Below, piece after piece: positions 1 through 11,427 of a stretch of 37,763 nt of DNA. Source of the DNA: Parachlorella kessleri. Lineage: Eukaryota > Chlorophyta > Trebouxiophyceae > Chlorellales > Chlorellaceae. The translations under genes and the position numbers were made by a program. The DNA is taken from positions 1-37,763 of the forward strand of contig BBXU01001975.1 in NCBI GenBank assembly GCA_001598975.1. Reading direction: 5' to 3'. The notes under the pieces were generated by a model, which worked only from the letters and a program-made list of their open reading frames with translations, was not told the DNA's origin and made no database searches. Every line of letters begins with the position of its first letter. The stretch's first letter is position 1.

Positions 1-1570
1 TGCACACGGATGCTGCGAGTCCAGCTGCGCTCCATGACGTGGTTCGACTCATCCAATGCTGTGGCACCCGCAAACGTGGCGTGCACCTGCACAGAAAAAA
101 CTGGTTGGGGGGCTGATAAGCCAGCCAGCAGGCCTGCCTTCAAGACGTGCGCTGTAGTAAGCTGATGGTGGGACACACCGCATGAAGCTTTGAAGGCCGC
201 ACAGTTACCGACTGGCGTGAAGGGGACCTGCTAGGCGTCATAGTTGGAAGCTATCTTACGGAAGGTGTCCTGCTGGACTGAGCGCATAGAGGCCATCACG
301 TACCTCCATGCCCTCGGACGCAAGCAGCAGGAAGTCACCAGTGGAGTCAAAGTGGAAGCTCTTCCCGTCAAAGCCGGTCATCATCGGGTCAGACGCGCCA
401 CCCCCGTTGGCCTGCACAACTACACCCAGTAATGTCTTCGCCTGCTGTGCAGCCGGGTAGCAACAACTGCGCAGAACTCCTTCAGAGATGCTTGAGGGGG
501 CGCTTGGCTGGCGCGCTGCACCTGCAATCACCCACCGTGCACATCAGCCTCAGGACCGCAGCTGGGCGGGCTCACCAGCCCAGGCGACTGCCAGCGACAT
601 GCTGCTCCATCGATGTCTCATTGCGCACGTCAGGATGGAAGCAAGCCTGCATGCCTCAGGCCCTCTCAAAACCCACTCACCAGGCACTGCTGGCCGACAC
701 AGTAGGGTGTGGGAGCACTGCAGGCCACGCAGTTCCCTGGCGGGCCACAGCTGCTGGCATCGCCAGCACACTCCCGGGTTACTGCAGCGAGTGACATGGA
801 AGCTGGTAAGGATTGCCAGTACCTTGAAACAAGGCAGTACCCAGCGATCCAGATTGTTAATCGCCCGCCAAGCATCACTTTGACCGGAACCCTGGAGCGT
901 GGAATGGCTGACCCTGTTGCCATGCAAGGTGCAGCATTCTACTTACTTGTGCCACTTGTGTAGAATGTGGATCCTGTATTGGCAACGGTGTCGATGATTC
1001 GTCTGAATATTGTACAGCTGTTTGTAATAGAGGGAGGCTGCACATCCTGCCGAAAACTCCAGAACCTGCAAAGCACCCAAGCAGCATCAGCACACGGTGT
1101 GGCAATCACACTATCACAGGCAGCAGTGGTGCCTTTGACAGCAGGCAGCACAGAAGATCCCTGCACTCGCCAGAAACCATTGCTGCTGCAGGCACACAGG
1201 CTGGGGCTGTCATATGACAGCCACAGCTATGACAGCCCCAGCTGCATGGCAGCGCAGAGGTACTGTTGGTGCCCTTCAGGCTGCCATTCACTCAAGTCAC
1301 GGTCAGAACCCCGATCGGGAGGAGTCATATCAACAAACGAGGAGTCTTAGCAGCAAGCAGTTGATCACACAGGGAGGAGCCACATAGAGAGGCAGGCGCG
1401 GGCCTGGGCTTACTTGCAGTCGGAGTTAGCAAAGCAGGCATCGCAGCACTCCCCTGGCGTCGCTGTGAAGAACGGTCGGCCCAGCACATCTATTTCAAAG
1501 GATCCACGAAAGCCCACGCCAAGCACGTTGCCACATATCTTGGCATGGGACACAGGAAGCACCACCAACA
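1..1570 (-). CDS. Cysteine-rich secreted protein with VWD/root-cap-like module (3' part and first exon missing)
   Basis: Five exons on the minus strand join in phase: 1414-1570, 947-1065, 681-781, 304-411 and 1-86 (still open at the left edge). The first of these begins with a hydrophobic stretch ending VLPVSHA, which looks like the end of a signal peptide, then KICGNVLG. A PAN/apple-like cysteine module follows (GECCDACFANSDCKFWSF ... NSCTIF). Next comes a short block of closely spaced cysteines (CGPPGNCVACSAPTPYC), then a segment like the VWD or plant root-cap family (ASDPMMTGFDGKSFHF, then GDFLLLASEG), and HATFAGA ... SWTRSIRV at the edge. Together these suggest an extracellular adhesive or matrix protein; the substrate is unknown. 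The exon holding the start codon was not found: exon 1414-1570 needs one leading base from an upstream exon. The intron 1066-1413 holds an inverted repeat. Exon structure is fairly sure; function is inferred from pattern only. Confidence 0.62.
1200..1242. repeat. 15-bp perfect inverted repeat in an intron
   Basis: GCTGGGGCTGTCATA at 1200-1214 is the exact reverse complement of 1228-1242, with a 13-base spacer. Bases 1205-1222 also form an 18-base palindrome (GGCTGTCATATGACAGCC). It lies inside the intron between exons 947-1065 and 1414-1570 and could fold into a hairpin in the pre-mRNA. Confidence 0.8.
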
Positions 1571-3142
1571 CTGCAAACAGGGGAGGCAAAGGCCCACGGG
1601 TGGGTTTGAGGGGTCTGTGCCAACCTTGCCAGGAGTTGGGACTGCTGCTTGGGCACATATGGCTATCTTGGCACACACACACAAAGCTGAGGACGGGGTT
1701 CACCAGCAAGTCCTTGGGGCGCTTGAATCTTTGACACACCCCAGAGAAGAGCGCGGGATTGGCAGCACCATGAAGTGGTTGCCAGTTCGTGCGGCTGAGT
1801 TCCCAATGACAGCCTAACCTAGCTGTGCCCGGGTGCCGCCCAGCCAGTCCACACTTCAGCAAAGATGAAAGCCACCCCCTTCATCAAAGTTAATAAATAA
1901 AGACGCCCAGGCCTCAAGGGCACAGCCACAGCCGTGCCTTGAGTGATGCATCCATCAATAGATTTAACCCGTCTCAGCCACTGTGTTCATGATTGGTGTG
2001 CTGGGGACTCTCAGCGTGTTTGATACAGGGGTTGACCGTACAGCACCCCCACCTGTGGCCAAGAAGGCCGTTGACACCCAGGACGGGGGAGCCATAGCCC
2101 AGGCTTTCAGCACGCCGGGTTAGCAAGCCAGGTTTGGTGTGGTGACGAGGTCTGCACAGTAGGCACACCAGCAGCTAAGATATCTGAGATAGACTCTGGC
2201 GTTCACCCAGGACATGAAAGTATATGTGCATATCTCAGATATCATCTTCAACGCTGTGCACACCACGCTCTGTGTTGGAGCAGCACTGCCAATAACTTGT
2301 CGTAAGGCTGCTGGAGCACAAAGCAAGTGGACCCTGCGTAGAACTTGTTGTAAGGCTGCCACCTTCGTTCAGGATCTGGGGGACGCTGTTTCGACCGTTC
2401 GAGCAGACTCTGCGGAGTCGCCCTCCCTAGCAGGGCAGGTACCTGGGTGTGGAATACAAACCAAGCGACCTCCTCACCTTTTGTCTCATGTCCCAGCTGG
2501 GGCCGTGGACAGGAAACGGCTCTGATTAGTTGGAAGGGTGGCACCCTGCGGGTTTGTATTGGCATCTAATAGTGCCAGTGGTACTTCGTCGGCGAGTGGT
2601 ATGGGTGGCCTGACGCCCTGCCGATAGAAAGGGCTCTGCGGACGTCGGTTGTGAGGAACTCATTGAAGGGTTGGCCAAGATAGCCTGTGGCAACGAACTC
2701 TGGCCCGGACCACCAGTCAGGCCAACACCATGCGCCTTCTGCGCCTGCGCCCTTCGGCTTCTCAACTCTGATCAAATCCTTGCATCCCTCCCAAGGTTAA
2801 GAAAGCTTTATTGCCGTGCGTCAGTCACACTCACGGTAGCAGGTGGGGCACAAGCATGACTGCATGTGCACTTCAGAGTTGGTTCAGTCACGTTCATCGT
2901 CATGAGAGCCCGTCCACAACACACTGATGAACGCGGACATGATACAAGGCTGGGTTCGACACCTGCAGCTGACCTGACGACCTAGTGACGCTTAGCAGCA
3001 TCCGTTGCAGGCCACAGCCCACAGAGCATGAGCGGGAGCGAGGGAGCATCTCGATCCCTTTTAGAACGGATTACCAGAAGCAAAAGTATGTCCTGGTCAC
3101 AGTTCGCAGTGTTTGAGGACGCTCTCAAGGTTAGAACGCGAC
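1571..3142. other. Intergenic region between two divergent genes
   Basis: This 1.57-kb stretch must hold the missing first exon of the minus-strand gene and the promoters of both divergent genes. I could not place that exon: a hydrophobic start at the right distance did not match the required phase. Around 2250-2775 the minus strand has open frames with protein-like composition, but no splice context or family I recognise. An inverted repeat is at 2179-2243. Two diverged copies of a short motif (about AACTTGTNGTAAGGCTGC) lie near 2290 and 2342. No clear TATA box was seen. Confidence 0.5.
2179..2243. repeat. 13-bp perfect inverted repeat
   Basis: GATATCTGAGATA at 2179-2191 is the exact reverse complement of 2231-2243, with 39 bases between. 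It lies upstream of the SOUL gene and downstream-facing from the minus-strand gene. It could be a remnant of a short inverted-repeat element or a hairpin; no target-site duplication was evident. Confidence 0.7.
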
Positions 3143-5268
3143 ATGGCCTCATGGACGCATGTCAGAGGGCTCCTTTTGCTACTCTTTGCGCTGATCGGCA
3201 GCGCTACTTGCATCCGAGACTCCCAACTCCTCAGCCTGAAGAGCAGAGGAGAAGCTAACGGGCTCGCTGAAAGGCCCTGGTGCGTAAGGCTGGGTAGGGG
3301 CGAGCTGCAGCTGCTTTTGCAGCCGGTTGTGCTGTCTTTTGTCATCGAGGGGCTTGCTGCCCTCCTGGGCTACTACCTTCTCCAGGCTAACTGTGTGCTT
3401 CACCCGCCCCACAGGTTCTGCCATGAGATCGACTGCCCCAGCTTCACGGTCGTCAACAGCACAGAAGCTTTTGAAGTGAGGTACTACGAGTCGGGCGTGT
3501 GGGCAAGCACGGATGTGGAGACCTATGCCTACGCCTTGGCCAGCACTACTGGCTTCAAGGCAAGTGGGGTACTCCCTAACCCCAAATCACCGAGACAGCG
3601 TACACAGCAGGACTCTGTACTGCCCTGCGAACCACCTTGCTTTGGCTGTCACCAAACTCTTCACCCTGGGCTCGCTCTCCTGCGGGTTCGTGTTCACATG
3701 CAGTGCTTCACAGTTGCTGTGATGAGACCTGTGCAGAGGCTTTTCAACTACATTGATGGCCAGAACGAGGATGGAGTCAAGATCCCCATGACTGCTCCTG
3801 TGAGGACGCGCATCGAGCCCTCCGCGGGCCCCTTTTGTAAGGGCAACTTCACGGTGTCATTCTTTGTACCCCACGACCAGCAGGTGCGGCTGGATACGGT
3901 TGCTACCGGGCTCAGACAAGGAGTTGAGCCTTTGCACGGTGACTCTGTCCATTGGGTCGCTCCCTTCCCTTCCCAAGTCTTTCAAGTGATCCATGTTTTG
4001 CGGTGCAGTCTTTTAGTGTCCCTCACGCTTTTGTACCCAGCCTTGTTTGGAGCCCGTCAGCAATGAGTGAGTTTTTTGGTCCGCAGAAGAGTCCCCCCAA
4101 GCCCAACAACCCAGACATCTACATCGAGAAGCAGCCTGCCTTCACAGCCTTTGTGTCACAGTTTGGCGGGTTCAACATGGATGACTGGTCCATCAGCAAG
4201 AAGGCCAAGGAGTTGGTGGAGGTGGGCCGAGGCATTGTTTCCTACTTCTGCCTTGCCTTGCTGGCAGGCCGTGGGTGGTGTGGTGAGGGGATCTGTAGTG
4301 TCTTGAGAAGGTACTACTTGGCTGAGAGACCAAGTTAGCATGTTTCATGCATATGAGGCAGCTACGCGTGAATATGGCAGATGCATCCATGTCCATGCTT
4401 TTGCAGTCCTCGCATGCCAGAGCTGCCCTTTCTGGGTCTGGTTGTTGCCTGAAAGAGCCCTTTCTTGGACTTGGTCTTTGTTAGGAGTCGAGGTGCCACC
4501 ATGCGTGCTGGGTAGTTGTTCCAATCGCTGGCATAGCCGTCATCCTCATTAGTCGAGCATAGCGGTCATGATCACTTGTCTTAGTTTCTTGCTAGCCAGC
4601 AAGCCGACCCGCCTTGATGCATGTCTGCAGGAGCTGGACAAGCTGGGGGTCCCCTATGCTTCAGACAGCTTCTTCTATGCCCAGTATGATCCCCCCTTCC
4701 GCCTCACAGGTGATTAGGGATCCTGGTGGCTCACCTCTGGTCCGGCCGCAGTTGTGCAGTTGTGTCAAATTTACCTATTGTTTGGCATCTGGTGGGAGTG
4801 ACACACTTTTCTGAAGTTATTTCTTGCATGCACTTTTGTGTACTCAGCACCTCACTTCACTCTTACTTACAGCTGTGGCTGCATTTGCTGTGCAGGTCGT
4901 CATAATGAGGTAGGTGTCTGCTGTGGTCTGGAGATGGCATGCCCGGCAGCAGCAGCAGCACGGCCTGTTAGGAGGAACAGCAGGACAGCTTCTTGCTGCT
5001 TCCCTCACCCCGTGCTGTAACAGTTACTTGTCTGTTGCTGCATGGCTGTTGTCAATGTCTGCTGCCTGAGGAGGATACTTTGCTGTGACAGCTGGACTTG
5101 GGTCCTCGTCAAGCCATCCTGGCCATGGCGTCTTGCATGTTTGCAGCGTTGAGTTTTGTGTCCCCACCACTCTGTTTGTGACCCTTCAAGACAAAGACAT
5201 GCCCTGTTGTGGTGCCTGCCTTGCAGATCTGGATAAGGGCAGAGGATGCCCCCACCCGGTCGTCTTAA
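3143..5268 (+). CDS. Secreted SOUL-family heme-binding protein
   Basis: Seven exons join in phase to 232 residues: 3143-3279, 3415-3559, 3737-3883, 4087-4221, 4631-4709, 4896-4909 and 5227-5268. The ATG at 3143 opens a signal peptide (MASWTHVRGLLLLLFALIGS). The SOUL core follows the plant heme-binding protein pattern: FEVRYYESGVWASTDV, RLFNYIDGQNEDGVKIPMTA, GPFCKGNFTVSFFVPHDQ, AFVSQFGGFNMDDWSISKKA, YASDSFFYAQYDPPFRLTG, then the usual C-terminal RHNEIWIRAE. Family members bind heme or other tetrapyrroles; the signal peptide puts this one in the secretory pathway. Length matches plant homologues. Intron 2 (3560-3736) appears to start with GC (AAG|GCAAGT); a GT alternative after GGG at 3568 would insert three residues into a conserved junction. 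Exon 6 is only 14 bases. Introns 4222-4630 and 4910-5226 hold nothing recognisable. Confidence 0.93.
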
Positions 5269-5509
5269 TCCTTGAGGAAAGGGTTAGATGAATTTCAGCA
5301 GCACGTTTGGTGCATTGACTGCTCTTGGATATATGGCACGCCCTGCCCTTTTGGTAGCTTCTGCGTGGCTAAATGTGGATGTCGTTTGGGTTGGCTGGTG
5401 ACATGCATGTGCCGTTCAAGTATATGACTACCTTGCCTCCCCCCAAACTTTGCAACTGAAATATCTGAATCCTTCCGCCATGCTCGTAAGCCGGTGCATC
5501 CTTGTGTAT

Positions 5510-5514
5510 TGTAA
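5510..5514 (+). terminator. Possible TGTAA polyadenylation signal
   Basis: TGTAA is the usual green-algal polyadenylation signal. This copy is about 240 bases past the SOUL stop codon. The position is plausible, but a 5-base motif is weak evidence. Confidence 0.35.
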
Positions 5515-5937
5515 AGGTGGGTGGCAGGCAATGCCAACAGAGAGGAGGTAGGGGCACACTGGACTGACCTATATATCAATGGTGGCAGCAATTGCTGAAG
5601 GCCTGGGCGGGACACCTTTTCTGTTGCGGACCCAGTTGGGGCTTTCACGTGTGTTTATTCCGCGAGCAATCGCCTGTTGATTCACAGACATGTGTTTCGG
5701 CTGGTTGGATTGCGACCTACTATAAGGTGGTTTTGCCAGGGCGTCTTGAATATCTTATGCGCTCCAGCGCGCTGTTTTGGCCATTTTTTGTGAGCACACC
5801 TTGTAGATGCTTTACTAACAGGTCTCCATGTCCAGTGGCCGGAAACGTTTGGTCAAGTCTCTAGATGATTCAAGACAACAATGAAGTCATATATAACTAC
5901 CCTTGTTCACCTTGCTTGCCACCCAAATAATATTTGG

Positions 5938-5975
5938 CTAGGCAGGATCACGAGTGCTAGGCAGACTCACGAGTG
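5938..5975. repeat. Tandem repeat, 2 x 19 bp
   Basis: CTAGGCAGGATCACGAGTG (5938-5956) is followed directly by CTAGGCAGACTCACGAGTG (5957-5975), two mismatches. It is a small local duplication in the convergent 3' region. Confidence 0.8.
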
Positions 5976-6233
5976 CCAAGGGGAATAGCAAACAAAGCGT
6001 GGGTGTATGTGTACACGAAAAAGCTCTGGCCATCAGGAGAAAGAGCCAGCACCTATGCATTTGCCAGCTCAGCGTGTGTCAAATCAGTAGTACAAACTTT
6101 TTAGTGCTGCAAGAATAACACACCTAAACAGCTCCCACTCCAAAGTGCACAGACTGCTGAGCAGCCCTGGCACCTCTACCTTGTGCCGACAGCATATCAC
6201 ACTGGTGCTGTTGCTACTGCTCCGCTCGGGAGC

Positions 6234-9200
6234 CTAGTTGTACTGCCGCTGCATGAAGGGGTCCAGGGGCTTGCCCAGCGCGTAAACAATGAAGCCAATC
6301 TCGCGCAGCTTGGCGTGGTCCAGGATGTTGCGGCCATCAAAGATGAAGGCGGGCTTGGTCATGGAGTCATAGATCTGCATGGGTGAAAAGTAGCGATTGG
6401 CAAAGACAAGTCCTTACAGGTGCCTGACGCAAACACCATTGGAGGGAAGACGAGCCAGGGTAGGGTCGCTGGCAGGCAAGGTACCACTTCAACAGCATGC
6501 TCCAGTCTCTAGCCGTTGGCAAGTAGCTACTCAGGTAAGCTATAAGGCGCACATACCAACACAGGCAACCATAGCCGCACAACTCAAGCCCAAGAGGCAT
6601 GGCATCCCACACCAGCGACAGTGTCCCGCCTTATCCAGCTTGCAGCACCTCACACAACAAGTAGCACGTGTTCACACAGGTCGTGTTGAGTACCACAGGG
6701 TGACTTTCACAGTGCCCACACAGGTCTGGTGAAGACCAGACTACAATGTCCCTCCCCTTCAAACCGCAGGGCCTCCCCACCTTCTGGTAGTCGTACTGCT
6801 TGAATTCGTCCCACTCTGTTAGCACGCAGATGGCATGTGAATCCTTGGCCGCCTCCAGGGGGTCCTTGGCAATGGCAATGTCGTCCTTGGCCATGGGGGC
6901 AGCCTTGGCATATGGGTGGTCTGCAGGGGCCAGGTATTGATAAAGTCTGATCCAGGTTGCCAGGCTGAAGTATGCTTTGGAAAGTCTGTCATCAATAAGG
7001 CAAGCATGCAAAGTACCACCATCTGTGCGGTGGCTACGCAGGAGGGAGCAGAGTGACCCAAGGGATTTGAGAAGAGGAAAAAAACGAGCCCCAAGCATTA
7101 CAGACTTGGCGCACATTGTTTGGGCTGGCAGACAGGAGCAGGAAAGGGCAAATGTCCTCGGACTCACCCCACTCAAACTTGGGGGTGGCTAGGTCCAGGT
7201 AGACCTGCTCCTCCTCCACCTGAGGGTCGTAGATACACAGCTGCAAGGCACAGGCGGCACGCAGTGACAAACTTCTCCACCTAGCTGACGTTTAGTGCTG
7301 TTGTCTTACTTAAGGTTGACTGCACCCACTATGTTCACGCAAGGAACACAAGGCAAGCTGTCGAAGCACAAGCCGCATCCCACCGGGCGCTCAGTAGAAC
7401 CAGCCAATTTCTCACACATGCCTCTTCCAGTTGAGTTTGCCATAGACTAATCTAACCTCCCCTCAAGGTCACTCCCAGAGGCATGTCAAACAGTGGCTCA
7501 CCTTGGCGCCATCACTCATCAAGCCGTGGCACACATCTATGGCGGGAGTCTCGCGGGTGTCCCCTGCAAGGGGGAAGAGATGATGGTTGGTGCCCACGTT
7601 ACAGGACAGCCTCCCTTCGCCAGTGCTGTACAGGCAGTCTCAACACCCAAACCCTACTTAAGTGCCAGGACGTCGGCCGACTCCGCAAACCATGCATGCT
7701 GGCCTCACCAGTGTCCTTCTTGAAGGCAAAGCCGTAGATGGCAATCTTCTTCTTGGAGATGGTGTTGAACATGGCACTGATGACCCGCTCGACAAACCGC
7801 TTCTTCTGGTAGTCATTGATGAAGATGACCTGCAACAGGAAGCAGCATATCTGAATGTTGATATTCCAACACCACAGAGCTGGCCTAGTTTCGTGCGCAA
7901 GGCCAGCGCTAACAACAGGACCGCTTGCCGCATTCCTCCTACATGCCCCAAAGCAGTAGTTGCCATTGTACAGCCTGCTGCAACAGGAAGTACTGCGCTC
8001 TGGGGGTTGGAAAGAGTGGGCAGCAGGGCAGCGGGTTGGAATTTGTGGCCAGCAACTCATGGCAAGGTCACCGGCCACAGCATCACCCACCCACCTGGTG
8101 CCAGTAGTCGGCCACCTCCTTGAGGCCCACGCTCTCGCAGATGTAGACAAGGTTGAGGATGTCCTTCTGGAAGCAGCTGCCGCCAAAGCCCACCGAGGCA
8201 TTGAGGAACTTGCGGCCGATACGCGAGTCAGTGCCAATGGAGTGGGCCACCTGCTGCACATCAGCGCCTGCAGAAAACGTGGGGGCAGCGGGAGATCTCG
8301 TCTCACCAATATGGCCGCCACTTCCACTGCCGCCACTGCAAGGCCGGATCTACCCTAGGTCCATCCTGCTAGCAACCAAGCTTCAACTCCGCTCTGGGTT
8401 ATCACCCTGAACCCATGCCAACCCCTCTGCCACACCACCGTAGAAAGCATCCAACTCACTGCAAAGTGCGCTGGCACCACTCACCCGTAGCCTCGCAGAG
8501 CGCAGAGATGGAGTTCACTGATGAGATACGCTGCGCCAGCATGGCGTTGGCCGTCAGCTTTGCCAGCTCAGCGGACCACAGGTTCGTGCAGAGGATCCGC
8601 TCGTTAGGCACCCAGTGGGCGTACACTGACTTGAGGGCTGCAATGGCCTTCTGGCCGCTGGGAGTGTCCTTGCCGCCAATCAGCACCTGCACACCAGACG
8701 GCGTGGCCGCTGCTCTGTCACAGACACCACACAGCAGGGCTCGGCTCCATGGCCCAGCTAACAGCAGCAGCACAAGGCTTGCCTTCAGCATACGACATGC
8801 ATTCTGGCTGCTCATAAGTGGCGCCTTATGCAAGACCTTCCGCTGACATGACGACCCACGTCCACCAAGTGGCGCTCACCCGGTCCGGCTTCATGAGGTC
8901 CTCAATTGCGGTGCCCTCAGCCAGGAACTCAGGGTTGGAGAGGATCTCAAACTCCACAGAGGAGTCGGCGCAGTTGCGCCGCAGCACCTGCACAGCAGCA
9001 GGCAGCAATATTTGAGAGGTGGCATGGGACTCTGCAATAGGACCATGATGCAGCTGAAGGCCCCCCATGGCCATGCCTCCAGTCCACCTTCCATGGACGC
9101 GACAGTTACAAGTAATGGCTGCCATGCCATGCACCGCCAATTTCCACCCACCAAATGTACAAGCACCCATGCACCTCCCTGGCACAATCACCCGCAGGCT

Positions 9201-10510
9201 GCAGGCAAAGCTGGATCCGGATGGCAGAACACTGTGACACTACCAGTCTAGACAAGACTACATAAACCTAGGTTTCAAGCACCATGTTATAGAAAGTTGT
9301 GATGCCCGCCCAGCGCAGCGACCACCCACTTTCACGGCCAGCACCCACCTTCTCGATGGCCTCCGCAGTCTTGACAGGCACGGTGGACTTCTCGACAATG
9401 ATCTTGCTCGAGGTGGACACCGAGGCAATGACACGTGCTGCACCCTCCCAGTAGGTAAGGTCAGCTGCCTTGCCGGCGCCGACACCACGCGTCTTGGTTG
9501 GGGTGTTCACACTGCAGGCAGTCAACGGAGTGACATTATAAACACGCTTCAGTGGTTGCAGCATTCGACATGGGTGATACCCTTTTCAAGCTTGTGCTGC
9601 AGCTCAGCACGTGCCTCGCACACAGCAGGTCCCCACTCCCCCCTCGTGGCAGTACGCTCAGTGAGAGCCTGACTGACAGGAAGCTGCACATATAACAACC
9701 GTAGGGGCCACCCTATGCGACTACAAGAGTTGGGTGGTGGGGGCATCACACCACACACACACACCCCTCCTTACTCCTATTCACTAATGATAGGTTGCTG
9801 GAGTGCCTGCCGGGTGCCTGTCGCCCAATCCCAACACCAACCTGACGAAGACAATATCGGCCTCGCCCACATGCTTGTGCACGTCGGTGCTGAAGAAGAG
9901 GTTCTTGCCGCGGGCCTTCTGCACCACCTCGAGGAGGCCAGGCTCATAAATGGGCAGCTTGTCGGACTGCCACGCCTTGATGCGTGCCTCGTTGATGTCC
10001 ACAACGACCACCTCAATCTCGGGACAGTGGTAGGCAATCTGCAACAGAGCAGCAGCTACAAGTGGGTGATACGGCCCTGGCCTGTGGGACACAAGCATTG
10101 CCCAGCAGAAAAACCAGGCCCGCAAAGGTGACCAACCCCAGCAGTACAGCTAGCCTCAACCAGCATTGCCCAGGGAAGTAGGTACGATTGTGAAATCCAC
10201 GCACCATGGCCATGGTGGGGCCGCCCACATAACCGGCACCTGCACTCAGGGCGACAACGAGAAGCACCAGCTGAGATGAGCCGTAACAGGCATATGGGAC
10301 ATGGCAGGCGCCACCAGGCTGGCGCAGCCCAATTGTGCCCGTTAACAAGCGGCAAGGGCAGCAGTGGCAGCTGATCACGGTCGGCAACTTTGGAGCTCCG
10401 GTCCGGGCACACCCGGACAAGCCAGATCCAAGCAGCCCCAGCGGGTAGCAGCACCCGCAGGTGCAGCGCTCACGGCGCCTTCCAGGCTTACCAATGCAGG
10501 CAATCTTCAT
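6234..10510 (-). CDS. UGD: UDP-glucose 6-dehydrogenase
   Basis: Twelve exons join in phase to 477 residues, the usual length: 10492-10510, 10205-10239, 9842-10038, 9349-9511, 8880-8987, 8485-8686, 8095-8267, 7709-7829, 7502-7563, 7168-7240, 6781-6920 and 6234-6374. The enzyme oxidises UDP-glucose to UDP-glucuronate with two NAD+, in the cytosol; the product feeds wall uronate, xylose and arabinose. The N-terminal Rossmann motif is [18 protein letters not shown]. Later landmarks are [86 protein letters not shown], and the active-site [11 protein letters not shown] with catalytic Cys about residue 273. The C-terminal NAD/UDP domain has [25 protein letters not shown]-type CVLTEWDEF, and FIFDGRN. 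The first two exons are tiny (19 and 35 bases). All catalytic landmarks are present and nothing suggests a pseudogene. Confidence 0.97.
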
Positions 10511-11427
10511 CGTGGTGGCGTTTAACAGCGAGTGAGGCTGCAAGAGTTCCCGCAGGGCTATAATAACCACCAAGTTGGTTAGGCACCAGCTTCACCCTTG
10601 CGGTCGACGTATAAAGACTGCGCAAGGTGACAATTCAGGGATTGTGACGCAGCACGGTGCAGGCTAGGTTTATAGGGGCACAACACCAAGTTTTGACCCC
10701 ATGCGTGCCGCCATAAATTTTAGACATTTAACATGTCCTATCGGGGGCTCCGGTGGCAAAGGTCTTGCTCCCGTCTTCCTCCTGTGTCATCCGGAACACC
10801 GAGATGTGCATGCAACTGCCTTAGGCCTACTGCCCTGCTAGATGCTCTGTAGGCTCGTCTTGCAGCGGCTGCCAAGCAGTGGATATCGACTTGTCCTAGG
10901 ACAGCTTGCAGCACGGTCAATGAGGAGGGGAGCCCCTCCCTGTGTTTTCTTTCACAGAGGTGCGTGGATGTCGTGAGCATGGTGGTCATGACATGCGACC
11001 CACATGTCACCCCACGAGCCCAGCTTGAACTCTCTGCATTAATGCAGGGTTTTGTCGCTTTGGCGATGCCTGTCGGTACAGTCATGTGGAAGCGGCCGCG
11101 TTGCCCGACACCCTGCCGTTCCATGCCAGGAGCTTTGTGCAGGCTGACCCGGTGGGTGTGCAGCTTCAACTTGCTGAGTGGGAGTGAAACCAGCCAAGCC
11201 CAACGCCCTAACTTGCTGCACACGCTGTAAAGGGATCCACCAGTCTAAGCTTAGCAGGAGTTGGGTTCTATACCTGTCCCGTGTTTTTTACGTCGCTCAC
11301 CCTAGTGAAGTCTTGCTTGGCACACGAACACATTACTGTAGCACTGCAGGGCTGGGTTGCTTGCCCCCGCCTTGGCACATTGAACCTGCACTCACTCCAA
11401 CCCAGAGCGTCACTGGCTGCCATTCAG
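10511..11427. other. Divergent intergenic region (UGD / CCR4-like gene)
   Basis: About 0.9 kb lies between the UGD start and the first recognisable exon of the plus-strand nuclease. It should contain both promoters and the unlocated first exon of the nuclease gene. On the minus strand a TTATTATAG stretch near 10557-10565 is about 50 bases upstream of the UGD ATG and could be a TATA-like element. On the plus strand TATAAA occurs at 10610, but far from any identified start. Nothing else was recognised. Confidence 0.4.

Larger units (their letters stand above)
5269..6233. other. Convergent 3' intergenic region
   Basis: The SOUL gene (plus) and the UDP-glucose dehydrogenase gene (minus) end toward each other here, so this is mostly 3' UTR on both sides. 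A TGTAA lies at 5510 for the plus-strand gene. I found no TGTAA on the minus strand for the other gene. A 19-base tandem repeat is at 5938-5975. No coding region was seen. Confidence 0.6.

Noticed and set aside
1066..1185. Possible extra exon or exon extension in the left-edge gene
   Set aside because: It also fits the phase, but joining 1414 directly to 1065 gives the coherent NSDCKFWSF ... NSCTIF cysteine module.
3884..4066. Read-through of SOUL exon 3 to a stop at 4066
   Set aside because: The open frame is intronic; a GTGCGG donor after 3883 and the acceptor at 4086 restore the SOUL pattern in phase.
10964..11230. Open frame that might hold the first exon of the CCR4-like gene
   Set aside because: No donor giving the phase 0 needed at 11428 and no targeting-peptide character convincing enough to assign it.
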